Assembly (NCBI GenBank): GCA_028819215.1
Contig: JAPPMG010000016.1
Location: 1-60,772 of the forward strand
Direction: 5' to 3'
From: Bryobacterales bacterium
GTDB lineage: Bacteria; Acidobacteriota; Terriglobia; Bryobacterales; UBA6623
DNA: 60,772 bases
A program made the position numbers and the translations under genes. The notes under the pieces are model-generated. The model ran no database searches, was not told the origin of the DNA, and saw only the letters and a program-made list of their open reading frames with translations. Shown here in pieces: positions 24,674 to 33,136 of this stretch (its first letter is position 1; each line of letters opens with the position of its first letter).

Positions 24674-26989
24674 CTACTCAGGCTCTAGCAAGAGACGGTG
24701 GGCGGTGTTCTCTTCGACGGCCGAGCGACTGTACACGAGCGGGGCGTAGCGCCCCTCCGCCCAGATCGGCAGCAAGTCGTCGTAGTATGGGCTGCCCGGC
24801 TGGCCGGACTGCCCCGGCGTGCTGGTGAACACTGACCGGTCCCAGTCGGCCAGGTCGAGGATGTGGCGGTAGGAAGCCCCGCTGGATTGAGAGTACCCCG
24901 GCCCGCGTGTCGCGTTGGGCGTGAACCCGTCTCCGCCGCGCCTTACAGGGCCTAGATCCAGCGCCTCCCTCCTTGCGGCCGTGTTGGCTAGCGGGTGCCG
25001 GAAGCTGATTTGGTGCAGATCTCCCCACCTCCAGGCTGTAGCGTCTCCGCCAAGGCTTGACGCTAGCTCCGCGTAGGCCTCGTCGAGAGACTCGGACATG
25101 ATCCGGTTCCGCTGCTCCCTGGGAATCGTGCGCAGCCCGCTGAGCAAGGTAGGCAGCTGCAGGTAGCGAGCGATCAGGCCGCGAGAGGGCGGCGGGGCGT
25201 GGGCTTCGATGTACTTGGCGGGAAGGCGCTTCAGCCAAGCCTCGAATAGCGCAGCCTGATTGGATTCGACATCCAGGACGAAGTCCCAGCTATCGAAGAC
25301 CGCGGAGGCTTCGGATGGACCGTCAGACGATTCCCTCAGCATCCCCACAAGCTGGCGGGCCGGCAGAGAGGTCTCGTCCAGTTGCAATGCCTGGAAGTCT
25401 TCGATTGTGAACCTGCCACCCCGCGCCAAGACCTCGTCGATCCGTTCGAAGCGGTATGGGGCCGACCAATCGAACCCCAGATCGCGCGTGTATCCGTCGG
25501 GGAGGATGTTGTGGTTCGCGGTCGCGATGTATCCGCTCTCGGGGTTGAGCGTTTGCGGGAGGTCCTCGACGTCGAGAAACTCGCTCCACCCGTAGCGGCC
25601 GGTGTGGCCCGGGACTGGCAGCAATCCGGACCAGTTCTCCCTCACTGGCATGAGGCCGGCGGCGACCCACCCGATATTTCCGTCCACGTCGGCGTAGACG
25701 ATATTCTCGGCGGGGACCTTCCAGGCCCGCATCGCCTCGACGAAGCCTTCCCAGTCCCGGACTTGGTCGAGGGCCAAGCTGCCGAGGTAGCCGGCAGTGC
25801 CCGGCTCCTGCCCGGCCCAGCGCAGCGCGACCACCCTATCGTTCTCAGGATCCTCCCAGATGACCGGGCCATTGCGCGTGAATGCGAGTTCGACCGCTTC
25901 CGGCTGGTTCCGTCCCTTGACCCGCACTTCCTCGCGCTCGATCTCCATGTCGAGCCATTCGCCTCGGAACAGGTACTGTCGCGGGTTCTCAGGGTTGGTC
26001 CTCTCCACGACCAGATCCGCAAGATCGTACTGAACGATCGTGAATCCCCAGCCAACGCGGTCGTTGTGGCCGATCGCGACGCCGGGCAGGGCTGGCTCGC
26101 CAGAACCGATCACGTTCCATCCGGGGCCGTTGAGGTGAACCGCGTACCGCAACGAGGGCAGGATCACCGGCCGGTGCGGGTCGCTCGCCAACAAGGGCGC
26201 GCCCGAGGCGCTGAGTTCCGAGCTGACGACCCAGTTGTTCGAGCCGTCCTGATCGTGGAGCACGGGAATGCTAACGGCCCGGCGGTACTCGCTTGTGACG
26301 CGGTCGTCGATTCCCGCCAGGTCGACATCGGGATCGGGCTGCAGCTCTCGTGCTGGATCGGTCGGATACCAGCGCTGTGTCTCATCGATGCCGAGTTGAG
26401 CGATCATCTTGGCGCGTCCGATCTCTTGGCTGATATTCCTTACCATCAGTAGCCCGGCGACCCGCAGTAGCACATGCTCCGGTTTCCAAACACCGGGCTC
26501 GAAGTCCAATAGCTCGAATTCGATCGGAAGGTTGTCGCGATTGCGATCGACGTACGCGTTGATTCCGGAAGTGAACGCTTCGGCAATCTCCTTGGAGTGG
26601 GGCGAGTAGCTCGCCCATTCGGCCTCCATGTCGCCGCGATAGCGCACGAGGCGGGCGATTCGATCACGCGATACGTAGTCCGGGCCGAGGATCTCGGCGA
26701 GTTCCCCTGATCCGGTTCTTCTCCAGATCTCGATCTGGTAGAGCCGGTCTTGAGCGGCAACAAAGCCTTGTGCGAAGAACAGGTCGTGAACGGTTTCGGC
26801 GTATATGTGGGCAACGCCCCAGCGATCCCGCAGGACCTCCACCGATTGCTCGAGCCCGGCGAGCGAGATGGTGCCTTCGATCTGAGCCAGGCTCCTGTCG
26901 GCCTTGTCTCTGAGCGATTGGACCGACTCCGGACCGCCGCTGCACGCGGCGAATGAAATCACGAGTGCGATCGCCGTTAGCCAGGGCAT
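24674..26989 (-). CDS. Penicillin acylase-family (Ntn) amidohydrolase, lipoprotein
   Basis: A 771-residue precursor of the N-terminal-nucleophile hydrolase family (penicillin/AHL acylases). The alpha chain has DRWGVAHIYAE and FAQGFVAAQDRLYQIEIWRR. Self-cleavage is expected at QDGSNNWVVS, freeing the catalytic Ser of the beta chain; LLASDPHRP follows. The signal peptide MPWLTAIALVISFAAC ends in a lipobox, so the enzyme should be membrane-anchored. MPW (26989) is chosen because it is the only start conserved in the duplicate leader of the M19 gene; ATG 27019 is not. Substrates include acylated amino acids or homoserine lactones. Confidence 0.85.
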   Translation of the reverse strand: MPWLTAIALVISFAACSGGPESVQSLRDKADRSLAQIEGTISLAGLEQSVEVLRDRWGVAHIYAETVHDLFFAQGFVAAQDRLYQIEIWRRTGSGELAEILGPDYVSRDRIARLVRYRGDMEAEWASYSPHSKEIAEAFTSGINAYVDRNRDNLPIEFELLDFEPGVWKPEHVLLRVAGLLMVRNISQEIGRAKMIAQLGIDETQRWYPTDPARELQPDPDVDLAGIDDRVTSEYRRAVSIPVLHDQDGSNNWVVSSELSASGAPLLASDPHRPVILPSLRYAVHLNGPGWNVIGSGEPALPGVAIGHNDRVGWGFTIVQYDLADLVVERTNPENPRQYLFRGEWLDMEIEREEVRVKGRNQPEAVELAFTRNGPVIWEDPENDRVVALRWAGQEPGTAGYLGSLALDQVRDWEGFVEAMRAWKVPAENIVYADVDGNIGWVAAGLMPVRENWSGLLPVPGHTGRYGWSEFLDVEDLPQTLNPESGYIATANHNILPDGYTRDLGFDWSAPYRFERIDEVLARGGRFTIEDFQALQLDETSLPARQLVGMLRESSDGPSEASAVFDSWDFVLDVESNQAALFEAWLKRLPAKYIEAHAPPPSRGLIARYLQLPTLLSGLRTIPREQRNRIMSESLDEAYAELASSLGGDATAWRWGDLHQISFRHPLANTAARREALDLGPVRRGGDGFTPNATRGPGYSQSSGASYRHILDLADWDRSVFTSTPGQSGQPGSPYYDDLLPIWAEGRYAPLVYSRSAVEENTAHRLLLEPE

Positions 26990-27054
26990 ACGGCGCCTAG
27001 CATAGCGTCTAGAACACATCGATGGGATTAAGAACCTGGCGCGGTCAGCCTCGC
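26886..27054. repeat. 169-bp direct repeat, copy A (leader of acylase gene)
   Basis: This segment matches 29255-29423 over 169 bp with about seven mismatches and no gaps by eye. It spans the upstream DNA and the first about 35 codons of the acylase gene, including its lipoprotein signal. It looks like a recent duplication or gene conversion of a 5' leader. Confidence 0.9.
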
Positions 27055-27211
27055 AGTGCGAACGTCAGAACTTGCTGGCGCCGCTGCATTCGTTCTTGGC
27101 TAGGGATCTGTCGGCCAACTTCGGGACCACTAGCGCTGGTCAGCGAACCCTAGAGCGATCAAGTTCATCCGCGTGAGGCAGCGGAGAGCTTGGCGACATC
27201 GCCGGCGGGCC

Positions 27212-28120
27212 TCACATGCGCGCGCGGGTGCTGACATATTTTCCGGACCCATCCGTGAGCTGTAGCTGCTCGCCAGTCCTCAGATCGAGCCGCCAGATTT
27301 CCCAGTTTCCAGTCCGATCAGACTCAAACACGAGCCACTGGCCGTCGCGCGAGAACCAAGGATGTCCGTCGTTGCCCGGAGTGTTCGTCAGGTTGCGGGG
27401 TTCCGAGCCGTCAATGCGGGCCAGAAAAATCTCATCCTGCGGGCCGGCTGCGTTCGTTTGCCAAGCCATCCACTGTTCGTCGGGCGAGATTGCGGCCCTG
27501 CGGTCCAAGGATGTTCCGTCGGTCAGGAAATCAACTTCGGTGTCCTCTCCGGTACCCATGATGTGCGCCAGAGCGACCTCCCGAGGCTCGATGCCGCCGT
27601 TCTTTTCGTGCATCACGATAATCCCTCGACTCGTGCGAATGCCATTCGTGGCCTGCATAGCAGTCTCCCGGCGTTGACTGCCCATGCCGAGCACCTGCGC
27701 GAAACGCGTTCCGCAGTTGAAGTGGTAAGCCAGCAGGTCGCGAACCGGTGACAACGTTGCGTGGTGCAAGGCGCATCCCTCCTCCTCGGCCACTGTTTCC
27801 CGCTTGCCTGTGCGGATGTTGATTTTGACCAGTTTGCCGCCCTGTTCCTCGTCCAAGTGCCCCACTGCAAACTCCGAGTACAGCACGTGCTCCAAGTCTG
27901 AGTACAGGGATGGGTGCTCGTCATAGCTGTTTCCGAACGTGATCTGACGCAACCCCGACCCATCGGCTTCCATCACCCACAGCTTCCCGTTCTTGAGCAC
28001 GTCCCCGGATTCAGACAGCTCGGCCCGCTGGAAGACTACCGGATTCTCAAGTCGGCCCTCCTGGGCCTGCGCAAGTGTCAGGCCAGCGGCCAGTAGGGCT
28101 GCGGTCAATGTCCTCTTCAC
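27212..28120 (-). CDS. Secreted PD40/TolB-like beta-propeller protein
   Basis: A 302-residue protein with signal peptide MKRTLTAALLAAGLTLAQAQ, starting at GTG 28120. Propeller repeats of the TolB/WD40-like PD40 type are visible: YDEHPSLYSDLEHVLYSEF, SPDEQWMAWQTN, and SRDGQWLVFESDRTGNWEIW followed by LDLRTGEQLQLTDG. No catalytic domain follows. Its GTG overlaps the stop of the dipeptidase gene as GTGA, so the two are translationally coupled. A periplasmic binding or scaffold role is plausible; the partner is unknown. Confidence 0.8.
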   Translation of the reverse strand: MKRTLTAALLAAGLTLAQAQEGRLENPVVFQRAELSESGDVLKNGKLWVMEADGSGLRQITFGNSYDEHPSLYSDLEHVLYSEFAVGHLDEEQGGKLVKINIRTGKRETVAEEEGCALHHATLSPVRDLLAYHFNCGTRFAQVLGMGSQRRETAMQATNGIRTSRGIIVMHEKNGGIEPREVALAHIMGTGEDTEVDFLTDGTSLDRRAAISPDEQWMAWQTNAAGPQDEIFLARIDGSEPRNLTNTPGNDGHPWFSRDGQWLVFESDRTGNWEIWRLDLRTGEQLQLTDGSGKYVSTRARM

Positions 28121-29358
28121 TGGGTTACCTCCCGAAAGACTCTCAGCAAGTTGCCCCCGAGGAACTTGCGAATCCGCTCTTCGGGCCAGCCTCGCTCAAG
28201 CATCCCGGAAGTCAGGAGGGGAAGGTCTGATGCGTCTGACATCGGTGATGGCGGTGTGGGGCCTCCGTCGAAATCCGATCCGAGTGCGACGTGGTCGTCA
28301 CCCACCAGGCCAATTGCATATTCGACAACTGCCAGCCAATCACCCACGGACATGCGCAGGTCAGGCGGCGGAATCGGTCCAATCGATGGATAGCGCGGCG
28401 CGACCATCCCGTCTATCTCGGCGATCGACTTGCCCTTCACTCGCTCTTCGATGTCCGTGGTGTCCCAAAAGGCACGGCCGTCTCGCGCACTCTTCCATTC
28501 GAAGAATGCCCGGCTGTGGAACGAGTGACCTATGTGGAATCCGACAACGCCACCCTTGGCTGCGATCTTCAGGAGCAAGTGGTCGGGCATGACACGCGGG
28601 ATGTCGTTGAAGTGTCGCAGTCCGTGGTGGGTGGCCACGACCGGATGTTGGCTCGTAGCGATCGCCTGTTCAAGTGTCTCGTCCGAAGAGTGCGAGACAT
28701 TGATGACCATTCCTAGGCGGTTCATCTCACGGATGAAGTCTCTCCCATGGTCGTTCAGACCGCCCCACAGGTGTTCGGCGCAGCAAGAATCCGCATAGGC
28801 GTTCGGCCAGTTGTGGGCGGGGAGCTGCAGGCTTCTCAGTCCGAGCCGGTGGAACATACGGAGCACGCCAAGATCTCCGTCAAGATCGATGGAGCCTTCC
28901 AAGTCAAGCACCGCTGCGATTCTCCCCGAGGCCACGATGCGCTCGATGTCGCTAGCATTGAGCGCGACACCGATTTGATCCGGGTATTTTTCTATCTGAC
29001 GAAGGCCAGCGTCCATGACGCGCAGGGCATGCTTGGTCTCGAACCGTTCCGGATAGTAGGCCTCCGAGGTCGACAGGCTGAAGAACATGGCGTCCAAGCC
29101 GCCCTCGGAGAGTCTGGGCAGGTCCACGTGACCGTCCGAGTAACGTTCGGCTAGATCCCTTCCTTGGTAGAACTGGCGGTTGCCGATGTGGACGTGTGCG
29201 TCAAACACCAGAGCATCGCGGTGCAGGTCCTGTGCGTTGATTCCTGGGGATTGCGCCAGGCTCTTGTCGGCCCTGTCTCTGAGCGATTGGACCGGCTCCG
29301 GACCGCCGCTGCACGCGGCGAATGAAATCACGAGTGCGATCGCCGTTAGCCAGGGCAT
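28117..29358 (-). CDS. Membrane dipeptidase-like M19 peptidase, lipoprotein
   Basis: A 413-residue lipoprotein starting MPWLTAIALVISFAAC. The M19 (renal dipeptidase) fold is shown by VFDAHVHIGN, GRIAAVLDLEGS, VINVSHSSDET, HHGLRHFNDIPR and the C-terminal VALGSDFDGG, which carry the binuclear zinc ligands and substrate residues. It cleaves dipeptides, including D-amino-acid-containing ones, outside the cytoplasm. Its first 34 codons and upstream DNA are nearly identical to those of the acylase gene. ATG 29358 is conserved in both copies. It overlaps the next gene by 4 bp. Confidence 0.87.
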   Translation of the reverse strand: MPWLTAIALVISFAACSGGPEPVQSLRDRADKSLAQSPGINAQDLHRDALVFDAHVHIGNRQFYQGRDLAERYSDGHVDLPRLSEGGLDAMFFSLSTSEAYYPERFETKHALRVMDAGLRQIEKYPDQIGVALNASDIERIVASGRIAAVLDLEGSIDLDGDLGVLRMFHRLGLRSLQLPAHNWPNAYADSCCAEHLWGGLNDHGRDFIREMNRLGMVINVSHSSDETLEQAIATSQHPVVATHHGLRHFNDIPRVMPDHLLLKIAAKGGVVGFHIGHSFHSRAFFEWKSARDGRAFWDTTDIEERVKGKSIAEIDGMVAPRYPSIGPIPPPDLRMSVGDWLAVVEYAIGLVGDDHVALGSDFDGGPTPPSPMSDASDLPLLTSGMLERGWPEERIRKFLGGNLLRVFREVTQ

Positions 29359-29423
29359 ACGGCGCCTAGCATAGCGTCTAGAACAGATCGATGGGATCAA
29401 GAACCTGCCGCGGTCAGCCTCGC
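29255..29423. repeat. 169-bp direct repeat, copy B (leader of M19 gene)
   Basis: This is the partner of 26886-27054, at about 96% identity by eye. It covers the end of the upstream PepSY gene spacer and the 5' leader plus lipoprotein signal of the M19 peptidase gene. One mismatch removes the upstream ATG seen in copy A, which argues for the inner MPW start in both genes. Confidence 0.9.
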
Positions 29424-29424
29424 T

Positions 29425-30006
29425 CTAGCCTTGGACCCGCACGAGCACCAGCAGGCCCAAACCGAACACCAGAGCCGACGTGAGCAACACCGACCCGACC
29501 TTGCGCTCGTCATGGGTCTGGAACCAGAGATAGATCCCGCTGGCACCGATCGCCAGTAACGCAATCGAGGTCAACAGCAGCACAGCGCCCCAGAGGTTGA
29601 TCAGTCCCATTTCGTGCCAGAAGCCGTGCGAGAAGTGCATGCTCTGCAACATGCCGATAAAGGCTAGTTTCGTCGTCTTGACGTGCGCTTCCCGAGCGCC
29701 GCTTTGATATCGAACTTGGTATCCCGTCCCCAGCCGCCGGATCGTGAAGGCGAAGTTGCCCTCGTCCGAGGGCTGGATTCGAACGATCTCCCCGCGAAGT
29801 CCATGCTTCTCGATCAGGTGCAGCCCCAAAGCTCGAGGAGTCGTCGCGTCGCGCGGGTCGATGGCGACACTCTTCTCCGAGACGGTCGGTTGCGGCTTGA
29901 ACCACGAGCGGTGGGCGAGCCTGACAGAACTGAGCAGGTAAATTCCGAGCGCTAGCGCAAAGGCCAGCCCCAGTGTCAGATGAATGTTTCGAATCAGGCG
30001 ATACAT
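29425..30006 (-). CDS. PepSY-associated transmembrane protein
   Basis: A 193-residue protein with transmembrane segments at about 10-26, 132-155 and 168-190, and an extracytoplasmic segment between the first two resembling a PepSY domain (LGLHLIEKHGLRGEIVRIQP). NIHLTLGLAFAL and MHFSHGFWHEMGL match PepSY-TM proteins, whose His residues can bind haem or metal and which are linked to iron reduction and uptake. It begins 4 bp after the related gene upstream, so the two are an operon and probably a split PepSY-TM unit. Confidence 0.72.
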   Translation of the reverse strand: MYRLIRNIHLTLGLAFALALGIYLLSSVRLAHRSWFKPQPTVSEKSVAIDPRDATTPRALGLHLIEKHGLRGEIVRIQPSDEGNFAFTIRRLGTGYQVRYQSGAREAHVKTTKLAFIGMLQSMHFSHGFWHEMGLINLWGAVLLLTSIALLAIGASGIYLWFQTHDERKVGSVLLTSALVFGLGLLVLVRVQG

Positions 30007-30010
30007 GGGT

Positions 30011-30598
30011 TCACCGCAAGGCTGCGTATAAGGCCACCGTCAAGACCGCGCTTAGCCCTAGCGTCCACAGGGCCCAAGCCATCCGGGGGCGCGTCGCGAG
30101 CCACATATAGAAGCCTGAGGCCGTCATGAAGATCACTGCCCACATCGAGAACTGGTTGTACGCCCCCCACAGATGCACCTCCCAGCCGGGATTGTGGATC
30201 CAGAGAGTCTGCATGTGCATCAGGTTCAAGAACCCGCCCAAGGGGCTGGGCGTCCGTTCGATTCGGAGCAAGTTCTCCCGCTCGAGCAACAAGATCCGGC
30301 GAGTGCCGTTGGGAGTGAGATAGCGCACTTGGAGCCGGCCGTCAGCGTCACGGTTGGGCTTGCGGCCGGGCTGGATGAAAGGCAAGCCGGAAGCGACGAT
30401 CATGGCATCGGTGATTTCCTGATCTGTGGCCCCCCCGTCCACTTGGAACGCAATGCTGCGAAGCTCCGGTTCCCGGCGGGGCCGCTCGGCAGGTGCCGGC
30501 GCAAAGCTTGCCCAGATCCCGACGATCCCCCAGACGGTGAATCCGACGTAGCTCAGCAGGCCGGAGTAGATGTGCAGCTTCTTGATCCAGCCGTACAT
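30011..30598 (-). CDS. PepSY-associated transmembrane protein
   Basis: About 195 residues starting MYGWIKKLHIYSGLLSY. Membrane segments lie near 10-32, 150-166 and 172-192, with HIYSGLLSYVG, MHMQTLWIHNPGWEVHLWG and FMTASGFYMWLATRPR typical of PepSY-TM proteins. The soluble loop carries a PepSY-like segment. ATG 30598 is preferred over a longer frame from 30751, which adds 51 atypical residues. It is the first gene of a pair with the 193-residue relative, separated by 4 bp. Confidence 0.72.
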   Translation of the reverse strand: MYGWIKKLHIYSGLLSYVGFTVWGIVGIWASFAPAPAERPRREPELRSIAFQVDGGATDQEITDAMIVASGLPFIQPGRKPNRDADGRLQVRYLTPNGTRRILLLERENLLRIERTPSPLGGFLNLMHMQTLWIHNPGWEVHLWGAYNQFSMWAVIFMTASGFYMWLATRPRMAWALWTLGLSAVLTVALYAALR

Positions 30599-30993
30599 CG
30601 CGTCACTCTCCAAGCCTGCGACGATCCATGGAAGTCCCGTCCGGCCAACGCCACGGAACCGTCTGGTACCAATAGCGTAGCGACACGAGCCCCGCGTGTT
30701 GGGCCGCCGTGTAGTCTGTCGCGACGGGGACGAAAACGTAGCCCATCGCAACTCCTATCGCGTGATGCCGGTCGATGCCGCACGTACAAGCCTCGGCTAG
30801 CATGATGGGCGGCCGCATGGTAGATAGAACCGCCCGTGGGAACTCAATGATTGCCGACTTGCTCCACCGCATCGCCTGAATCACGAAAGGCGGGCACGGG
30901 TATTCTGCGCATCCGAGTTGATTCCGGAACTCGCACGTTCGGGTCGCTAGCATCCTTGAGTTGTTGGACCTCCCGCTCCACAAGAGATGCCAG
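30599..30993. other. Intergenic, 395 bp, nothing recognised
   Basis: It lies between the PepSY pair and the serine hydrolase gene, both on the minus strand. No frame here resembles a known protein, and no tRNA or convincing hairpin was seen. It should hold the promoter of the PepSY pair. Confidence 0.5.
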
Positions 30994-32271
30994 CTAGTCC
31001 ACGATCGCCTGATAAGCGAGCCGTTTGAACTCGCGCCCATACGACAATCCGCGGTACGGAAGAATCTGCACCATGAAGATCGTGACCATCTCTTCCTTCG
31101 GGTCGATCCAGAAGCGCGTCCCAGCGGCACCGCCCCAGCGATATTCACCCTTGGTGCCGATGATGCCAGTCTGCCCTGGTCCGCGATTCACTGCAAACGT
31201 CAGGCCGAAGCCCCAACCGGGACGTAGCGTACCTCCCGCGCGGGGCATCTCGGCGGGCATGTGGTCGGCACGCATCAGCTCTACCGACTTTCGGCTCAGG
31301 ATCCTGAAGCCGTTCAACTCGCCGTTGTTCGCCAGCATCTGGCAGAAACGGGCGTAATCCATCGTGGTCGAAACGAGTCCCGACCCACCGCCAAGCCTTG
31401 TCGTCGGTTGCTTGTAGCTGTCCTGGGCCGCAGCGGTTGAGCGGCGCACCGTCTTCTTGCCGTCGTTGAGTGTGTATAGAACTGTGAAGCGGCCCCATTT
31501 CTTCTCGGGGACGTAGTAGCCCGTGTCACTCATCCCGAGCGGCTCGAAAATATTCTTGCGAAAGAATTGATCGATCGGCATACCGGAGACTGCTTCGACG
31601 TACCTTGCAAGAACATCGGTCGAGTATCCGTATTGCCAGGTCGTTCCCGGCTGCTGGACTAGGGGAGCCTTCGCGATGCGCTTGACCATTTCTTCGAGGG
31701 TCGTGGCCTTGCTCACGCCGGTCTTGGCGAAATACGCCTCCCCATCCGGCGCCTTGGGCCCTGGGTAGCTCAGCCCGGCTGTATGCATGAACAAGTCGCG
31801 AACCGTGATCTGCCGGTCGGCGGGCACCGTGTATGATCTCCGCCGGCCGGCCACCGGGCCGGCCTCGTCGATCGCCACGCGCATGGTCTTGAACTCGGGC
31901 AGATAGTTCGAGATCGGATCGGTGAGCGCGAAGTGGCCGTGCTCATAGAGAATCATCGCCGCGACGCCTGTAACCGCCTTGGTCATCGAATACATCCGGA
32001 AGATGGCGTCCTCGGACATCTTTGTGCCGGATTCCTTGTCCATGTCGCCCCAGGTATTGAAGTACCCGATCTTGCCGCGGCGAACGACCATGCCGATGGC
32101 TCCGGAGAAATGGCCTTTGTCGACATGACCCTCCATCGCCCGGTCTATGCGAGCCAGTCGCTCGGCCGAAAGGCCGACTTGCTCGGGCGTTGCGGTCTGC
32201 AGAGTGTCTGTCGCCCAGGCGGTGGGCGCCAGGACGAGCAGGGTGGCTGCCGAGACGATAAAGTGATTCAT
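30994..32271 (-). CDS. Secreted serine hydrolase (class C beta-lactamase fold)
   Basis: A 425-residue protein with signal peptide MNHFIVSAATLLVLAPTAWA. The nucleophile motif is SMTK (S-x-x-K), in FRMYSMTKAVTGVAAM. YGYSTDVLARYVE is the Tyr motif, and RWGGAAGTRFWIDP matches the third (H/R/K-x-G) box. Family members are esterases, D-amino-peptidases, transesterases or penicillin-binding-like enzymes; substrate is not predictable. A single-gene transcript is likely, 395 bp upstream of the PepSY pair. Confidence 0.85.
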   Translation of the reverse strand: MNHFIVSAATLLVLAPTAWATDTLQTATPEQVGLSAERLARIDRAMEGHVDKGHFSGAIGMVVRRGKIGYFNTWGDMDKESGTKMSEDAIFRMYSMTKAVTGVAAMILYEHGHFALTDPISNYLPEFKTMRVAIDEAGPVAGRRRSYTVPADRQITVRDLFMHTAGLSYPGPKAPDGEAYFAKTGVSKATTLEEMVKRIAKAPLVQQPGTTWQYGYSTDVLARYVEAVSGMPIDQFFRKNIFEPLGMSDTGYYVPEKKWGRFTVLYTLNDGKKTVRRSTAAAQDSYKQPTTRLGGGSGLVSTTMDYARFCQMLANNGELNGFRILSRKSVELMRADHMPAEMPRAGGTLRPGWGFGLTFAVNRGPGQTGIIGTKGEYRWGGAAGTRFWIDPKEEMVTIFMVQILPYRGLSYGREFKRLAYQAIVD

Positions 32272-32502
32272 CGGATCCTCCTAGGTCGGCGATCAAGCTT
32301 GGGTCTTCCCAGTGACTGCTTCCCGATCGCCCGGGACGGTGAAATCGTACCATCGACCGGCGCAACAGCCGCGCGCCCTTCGATCATTCAGGCCAGCCGG
32401 ATCGACGGCCGAATCGACACGCTCTCGCCGCTAACCTGTAGCTGAGCCTCCCAGACAGTCCGATTCGTCTTGGAGAACCTTGTGTTAGGATCAGATCGTC
32501 GA

Positions 32503-32577
32503 GCGGGAGTAGTTCAGAGGTAGAACGTCAGCTTCCCAAGCTGAATGTCGCGGGTTCGATCCCCGTCTCCCGCTCCA
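32503..32577 (+). tRNA. tRNA-Gly (anticodon CCC)
   Basis: The acceptor GCGGGAG pairs with CTCCCGC, the D stem is GTTC/GAAC, and the anticodon arm is TCAGC-TTCCCAA-GCTGA. The T arm is GCGGG-TTCGATC-CCCGT, and CCA is encoded at 32575-32577. Loop position 34-36 is CCC. Confidence 0.95.
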
Positions 32578-33136
32578 TGCTTCCGGAAAGTTGCGGCGCT
32601 TGAGCCGACGGGCTGGCTCCGCTTCACTTCCTAGTCGCACTTGTCTGAGCAGCCCTCAACGGCGATTCGAACAGGGTCGGGGCGCGACTGCGTCTGGCGG
32701 TCCCGCTCCTAGAGTGGGCGCTCAGACTCCATTCCAGGGCGCGCCCGGGTTGGTCGGCGACCGGCTTTGGATCGACGCTGGCTTTGCTTGCCAGCCATTG
32801 CGATCAACGTCTGGACAGGCCGACGGCGGCGGTTGTGCAGGTCGCCGTCCACACTCCACCCGGATTGGCGGGGACGCAGCGCTTGCAGCGATGGTTGCCC
32901 GCGGGTAATCTAGGAATTTTCGGGATTTTCGATGCGGCCGTAGTCGTGCCAGACCTTGCAGCCCAGCAGGGCGCGATCGGGGCCATGAACCACAAGCCAA
33001 CACACGCAGCGCTGTTGCCCGAGGCCCGAGCCGCCGTGCCAGAACTTGCCAATCGAGAAGACCTCATGCGATTCGCCAGCCACTCCGGACAGACCGGAGA
33101 CTTCGCCACGGCCATCTGTGCTACGGTACGCGGCGA
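32578..33136. other. Intergenic, 559 bp, nothing recognised
   Basis: It lies downstream of tRNA-Gly and upstream of a sulfatase gene. Frames are open on both strands because of high G+C, but none resembles a known protein. No integrase gene or obvious duplicate of the tRNA end was found here. Confidence 0.5.
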
